The translations under genes and the position numbers were made by a program. The notes under the pieces were generated by a model that ran no database searches, was not told the origin of the DNA, and was given only the letters and a program-made list of their open reading frames with translations. This document shows, in pieces, positions 14,883 through 17,295 of a stretch of DNA of 17,295 bases; within the stretch, counting starts at the first letter, position 1, and each line of letters opens with the position of its first letter. The DNA is taken from positions 1 through 17,295 of the forward strand of contig JAJFLS010000142.1 of NCBI GenBank assembly GCA_021772595.1, given 5' to 3'. The stretch comes from Opitutales bacterium. GTDB taxonomy: Bacteria > Verrucomicrobiota > Verrucomicrobiia > Opitutales > Opitutaceae.

Positions 14883-14935
14883 AGGCAGCAGCGAAATTAT
14901 AAATGTAGATGGAGAATCCTATTAAGAAAAATAAC
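14883..14935 (+). other. Orphan duplicate of the FG-GAP gene leader, start codon lost
   Basis: The stretch GGCAGCAGCGAAAT, then ATAAAT-TAGATGGAGAATCC, matches the leader before the ATG at 16288 almost base for base. At 14921-14923 the start codon reads ATT, and the following AAGAAAAATAAC parallels AAGAAAAGCGAC. It is the vestige of the 5' end of the downstream gene, copied along with the oxidoreductase. Confidence 0.82.
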
Positions 14936-14949
14936 CTATTAAATATCTC

Positions 14950-16245
14950 ATGAATACAAAAACAAATCGCCGTAACTTCATAAAAACAACTGCCACTGCC
15001 GCAGCCGCTATCGGCATGCCGACGCTGATACCGGCCAGCGCTCTGGGCAAAAACGGCAGCGTGGCTCCCAGCAACCGGATTGTCGTGGGAGGCATTGGCT
15101 TGGGTCCACGGGGGCGAAATGTCCTCGCGGGATTCTTCGCTCACAAGGACTGTCAATTCGTCGCCATCGCCGATGTGCAAAAGGAGCGACACGAAATCAT
15201 CAAGCGTCTGGCAGATCGCGAATACGGCAACTCGGACTGCGTGATCTACGATGACATGTCCGGAGTCTTGGAACGCGATGACATCGACTCGGTCATCATC
15301 GCAACGGGGGATCGCTGGCATACCACGGCCTCCATCACCGCTGCCCGCGCAGGCAAGGACATCTATTGCGAGAAGCCTTGCGCCATGAATATCATGGAAT
15401 GCCAGCAACTGGACGACACGATTAGGAAACACAAGCGCGTCTTCCAAGCGGGAACGCAACGACGGAGCGTTCCCAATTTCAAGCTGGCGGTCGATCTGGC
15501 CCGCAGTGGAAAGCTGGGGCAGGTGACGTCCGTTCACGCGGGCATTTTGGAGTTACAGCAATACCTGGAGCCTTTGCCGGCCGAACCTGAGCCGGACCCA
15601 TCGGATATTAATTGGGACAAGTGGCTGGGCCCCTCGCCGTGGATGGATTTTAACGCTGCGTATTGCAGAGGTCGCTGGCGCAATCACGCGGGTTTGTATG
15701 CGGCATGGAGACTGCCTGAGTGGGGGTCCCATACGATTGACGTCTGTCAGTGGGCGGCCGATGCCGATGGCACGGCTCCAATTGAATACGAGCCGGTATC
15801 GGATGGTGAGATAAACGCGAAATACTCAAATGGCGTCAAGCTGGTGATGCGCCTTTCCGGTTTCAAAGGAGAAGGGGTTTGGCAAGAAGGACTGGGGTCT
15901 TGCCCTGTTCGCTTCGAAGGCGATGAAGGCTGGGTTGAAGCAGGGGACGCGAAGGCAATTGTAACCAGCAATCCCAAGCTGCTCAAAAACAAAACCTACG
16001 ACCAGATTAACGGCACGGATCCGGTAATGCATGCCCGCAACTTCCTTGATTGCGTTAAGACTCGGGAGGACCCGATTTGCAACTCTACAGCTGTTCGCTA
16101 CGGACACATGGCCTGCTTCGCTGCCGCTATCAGTTGGAAGCTGGGGCGCAAGGTTACCTTCGATCCGAAGAAGGAACGCTTCATCGGGGATGCGGAGGCC
16201 AATCGCATGCGCACCTACAAACGCCGCGCTCCGTACACGATTTAG
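14950..16245 (+). CDS. Tat-exported Gfo/Idh/MocA oxidoreductase, copy 2
   Basis: Tandem paralogue of the gene before it, 431 residues. The Tat motif is NRRNFIK at 6-12, the Rossmann motif is GGIGLGPRG at about 47-55, the EKP motif is DIYCEKPCAMN, and the catalytic-region counterpart is WGSHTIDVCQW. The nucleotide-binding half and the last 60 residues are close to copy 1. The region around residues 218-245 (WDKWLGPSPWMDFNAAYCRG, then RWRNHAGLY) differs more, suggesting altered substrate contacts rather than a spare copy. It is followed 42 bp later by the FG-GAP gene, so the pair is probably co-transcribed. Both copies are uninterrupted. Confidence 0.9.
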   Translation: MNTKTNRRNFIKTTATAAAAIGMPTLIPASALGKNGSVAPSNRIVVGGIGLGPRGRNVLAGFFAHKDCQFVAIADVQKERHEIIKRLADREYGNSDCVIYDDMSGVLERDDIDSVIIATGDRWHTTASITAARAGKDIYCEKPCAMNIMECQQLDDTIRKHKRVFQAGTQRRSVPNFKLAVDLARSGKLGQVTSVHAGILELQQYLEPLPAEPEPDPSDINWDKWLGPSPWMDFNAAYCRGRWRNHAGLYAAWRLPEWGSHTIDVCQWAADADGTAPIEYEPVSDGEINAKYSNGVKLVMRLSGFKGEGVWQEGLGSCPVRFEGDEGWVEAGDAKAIVTSNPKLLKNKTYDQINGTDPVMHARNFLDCVKTREDPICNSTAVRYGHMACFAAAISWKLGRKVTFDPKKERFIGDAEANRMRTYKRRAPYTI

Positions 16246-16280
16246 CCTAAGGCAGCAGCGAAATCATAAATATAGATGGA

Positions 16281-16287
16281 GAATCCT
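16281..16287 (+). promoter_or_regulatory. Ribosome binding site region of the FG-GAP gene
   Basis: GGAGAA (16279-16284) lies 3 bases before ATG 16288, one of the few readable Shine-Dalgarno matches in the window. It fixes the start of the truncated last gene. The same sequence survives without a start codon at 14911-14920. Confidence 0.5.
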
Positions 16288-17295
16288 ATGAAGAAAAGCG
16301 ACTTTATCCAATCAGTCTTGGCCTTGCCCAAGGCAACTTGCGCTTGGAATCGGCTGATCCTTTTTTCACTCTCAACTCTTCTCTTTTCTTTCCTTGCTCC
16401 GCTCAACGCGGCATCGCACGGTTGGGATATCAAGACCCTGACGGTCGATGGGAATGAAGGTATTGACATCGCTGACTTTAACAACGACGGGAAGCTGGAC
16501 GTTATTGCAGGACGCAACTGGTATCCGGCTCCTGATTTTGTTCCTCACCCGGTGCGCACGATTGAAGACTGGAACGGCTACGTGCAAAGCAATGGTGACT
16601 TTGCTCACGATGTTAACGGAGACGGACTCACGGACGTCATTTCCTTCTCCTTCCTCCCCACGGAAGTCCACTGGTATGAAAACCCGGGAATCGATGCCCT
16701 GAAACTGGGAAAGATGTGGCCCAAGCACCTGCTTCAGGACACGGAAAATAGCCGCAACGAAGGCGTGCTCATGCATGACCTCGACGGCGACGGTATACCG
16801 GAACTGGTCGTCAACAGCTGGGGCAAGGAGCAACCGCTCCTAGCGTGGAAGTTTTCAACGGAAGAACGGGATGTGAAGGAAATGCGAGGGAGGGCGCTCG
16901 TAACCGTTCGCAAAGAAGTGCCTGCCCTTCAAAAAATTATGATCGGCACCGACGACAACGGTCATGGTCTCGGTTTTGGCGATATCAATGGCGACGGGCA
17001 TGAAGATTTGTTATTTGAAGCTGGCTGGTATGAACGCCCGGCATCGAATGCCATGACCACCGCCTGGAAATATCATGATGACTGGTTCATTCATGGCAGC
17101 GTTCCCATGCTCTGTCGCGATATGAACAAGGATGGGAAGATGGACATCCTTGTCGGGCATGGCCATGACTACGGCCTGCATTGGTGGGAGCAGCTCGAAC
17201 CCAAGGATGGCAAGACCCAATGGAAAGAGCACTTGATCGACGATAGTTTTTCTCAACCTCATGCACTCCACTGGGCTGATCTCAACGGGGACGGC
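16288..17295 (+). CDS. Secreted FG-GAP/VCBS repeat protein, 5' part (runs off the window)
   Basis: 336 codons are open to the last base. A longish N-terminus with a signal segment (LILFSLSTLLFSFLAPLNAA, residues 23-42) is followed by beta-propeller blades. Each blade carries a calcium-loop motif: DFNNDGKLD near 63, DVNGDGLTD near 108, DLDGDGIPE near 167, DINGDGHED near 231, DMNKDGKMD near 277, and DLNGDG at the window end. Aromatic WYE/HWYEN strands separate them. Such proteins are extracellular or periplasmic binding scaffolds; some Verrucomicrobiota and Planctomycetes versions sit beside carbohydrate enzymes. Its leader was copied upstream during the oxidoreductase duplication, implying that the oxidoreductase and this gene were neighbours before the duplication. 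The end and any C-terminal domain are unseen. Confidence 0.88.
   Translation, partial: MKKSDFIQSVLALPKATCAWNRLILFSLSTLLFSFLAPLNAASHGWDIKTLTVDGNEGIDIADFNNDGKLDVIAGRNWYPAPDFVPHPVRTIEDWNGYVQSNGDFAHDVNGDGLTDVISFSFLPTEVHWYENPGIDALKLGKMWPKHLLQDTENSRNEGVLMHDLDGDGIPELVVNSWGKEQPLLAWKFSTEERDVKEMRGRALVTVRKEVPALQKIMIGTDDNGHGLGFGDINGDGHEDLLFEAGWYERPASNAMTTAWKYHDDWFIHGSVPMLCRDMNKDGKMDILVGHGHDYGLHWWEQLEPKDGKTQWKEHLIDDSFSQPHALHWADLNGDG

Larger units (their letters stand above)
13576..14935 (+). repeat. Tandem duplication, unit 1 (1360 bp)
   Basis: The unit begins CTATTAAATATTTCATGA, contains a whole oxidoreductase gene, and ends with a copy of the next gene's leader. Unit 2 begins at 14936 with CTATTAAATATCTCATGA, and the two start codons are exactly 1360 bp apart. 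Confidence 0.85.
14936..16302 (+). repeat. Tandem duplication, unit 2
   Basis: Second unit of the duplication, seven bases longer than unit 1: two extra codons near the signal peptide of the oxidoreductase and one base after its stop. It ends within the first codons of the FG-GAP gene, where similarity to unit 1 stops. Confidence 0.83.

Noticed and set aside
13761..15537. Long antisense frames (373 and 239 codons) opposite the two oxidoreductases
   Set aside because: They resemble each other only because the sense genes are duplicates. No signal, motif or start context supports them.

Overview
The window looks like chromosome of a Verrucomicrobiota bacterium, most likely subdivision 4 (Opitutae/Puniceicoccales-like). 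The reasons are a large, plug-poor-looking TonB-dependent receptor with the Opitutae style of C-terminus, a DUF1552 plus DUF1592 'planctomycete-type cytochrome' gene pair, DUF1080 proteins, Tat-exported Gfo/Idh/MocA oxidoreductases, sulfatase and GPH/MFS fragments, and many starts without a strong Shine-Dalgarno. The phylum call is inference from gene content. Planctomycetes share several of these families.

Layout: (1) 2-2572, 3' part of a TonB-dependent receptor, closed by a strong terminator hairpin at 2624-2657. (2) 2740-9776, five tightly spaced same-strand genes that read as an operon: DUF1080, DUF1552, DUF1592-type c-heme protein, a small concanavalin-like secreted protein, and an Nramp-related transporter lacking the canonical metal-binding motif. 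(3) 9777-10054, a 278-bp foldback element (MITE-like) sitting directly on the transporter stop codon. (4) 10122-11993, a PhoD-type alkaline phosphatase/phosphodiesterase. (5) 11994-13589, a decayed region with a ~175-bp near-palindrome, a 50-codon gene split by a second MITE-like element (12314-12577, TA duplication), a minus-strand N-terminal remnant of an MFS/GPH sugar transporter, and a truncated sulfatase that has also lost the arginine of its active-site motif. (6) 13576-16302, a tandem duplication of a Tat-exported Gfo/Idh/MocA oxidoreductase; each unit carries the leader of the next gene, and the first leader is now an orphan with ATG changed to ATT. (7) 16288-17295, the 5' part of a secreted FG-GAP/VCBS repeat protein that runs off the window.

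How the genes may work together: DUF1080 proteins are known 3-keto-glycoside hydrolases/lyases, and Gfo/Idh/MocA enzymes can oxidise sugars at C3. Together with a TonB-dependent importer, sulfatase and sugar-symporter remnants and the c-heme protein pair, this fits periplasmic handling of complex glycosides, with phosphate release by PhoD. No CRISPR array, tRNA or rRNA was seen. The least ordinary content is the pair of architecturally matched, sequence-unrelated foldback elements and the small gene that one of them interrupts.
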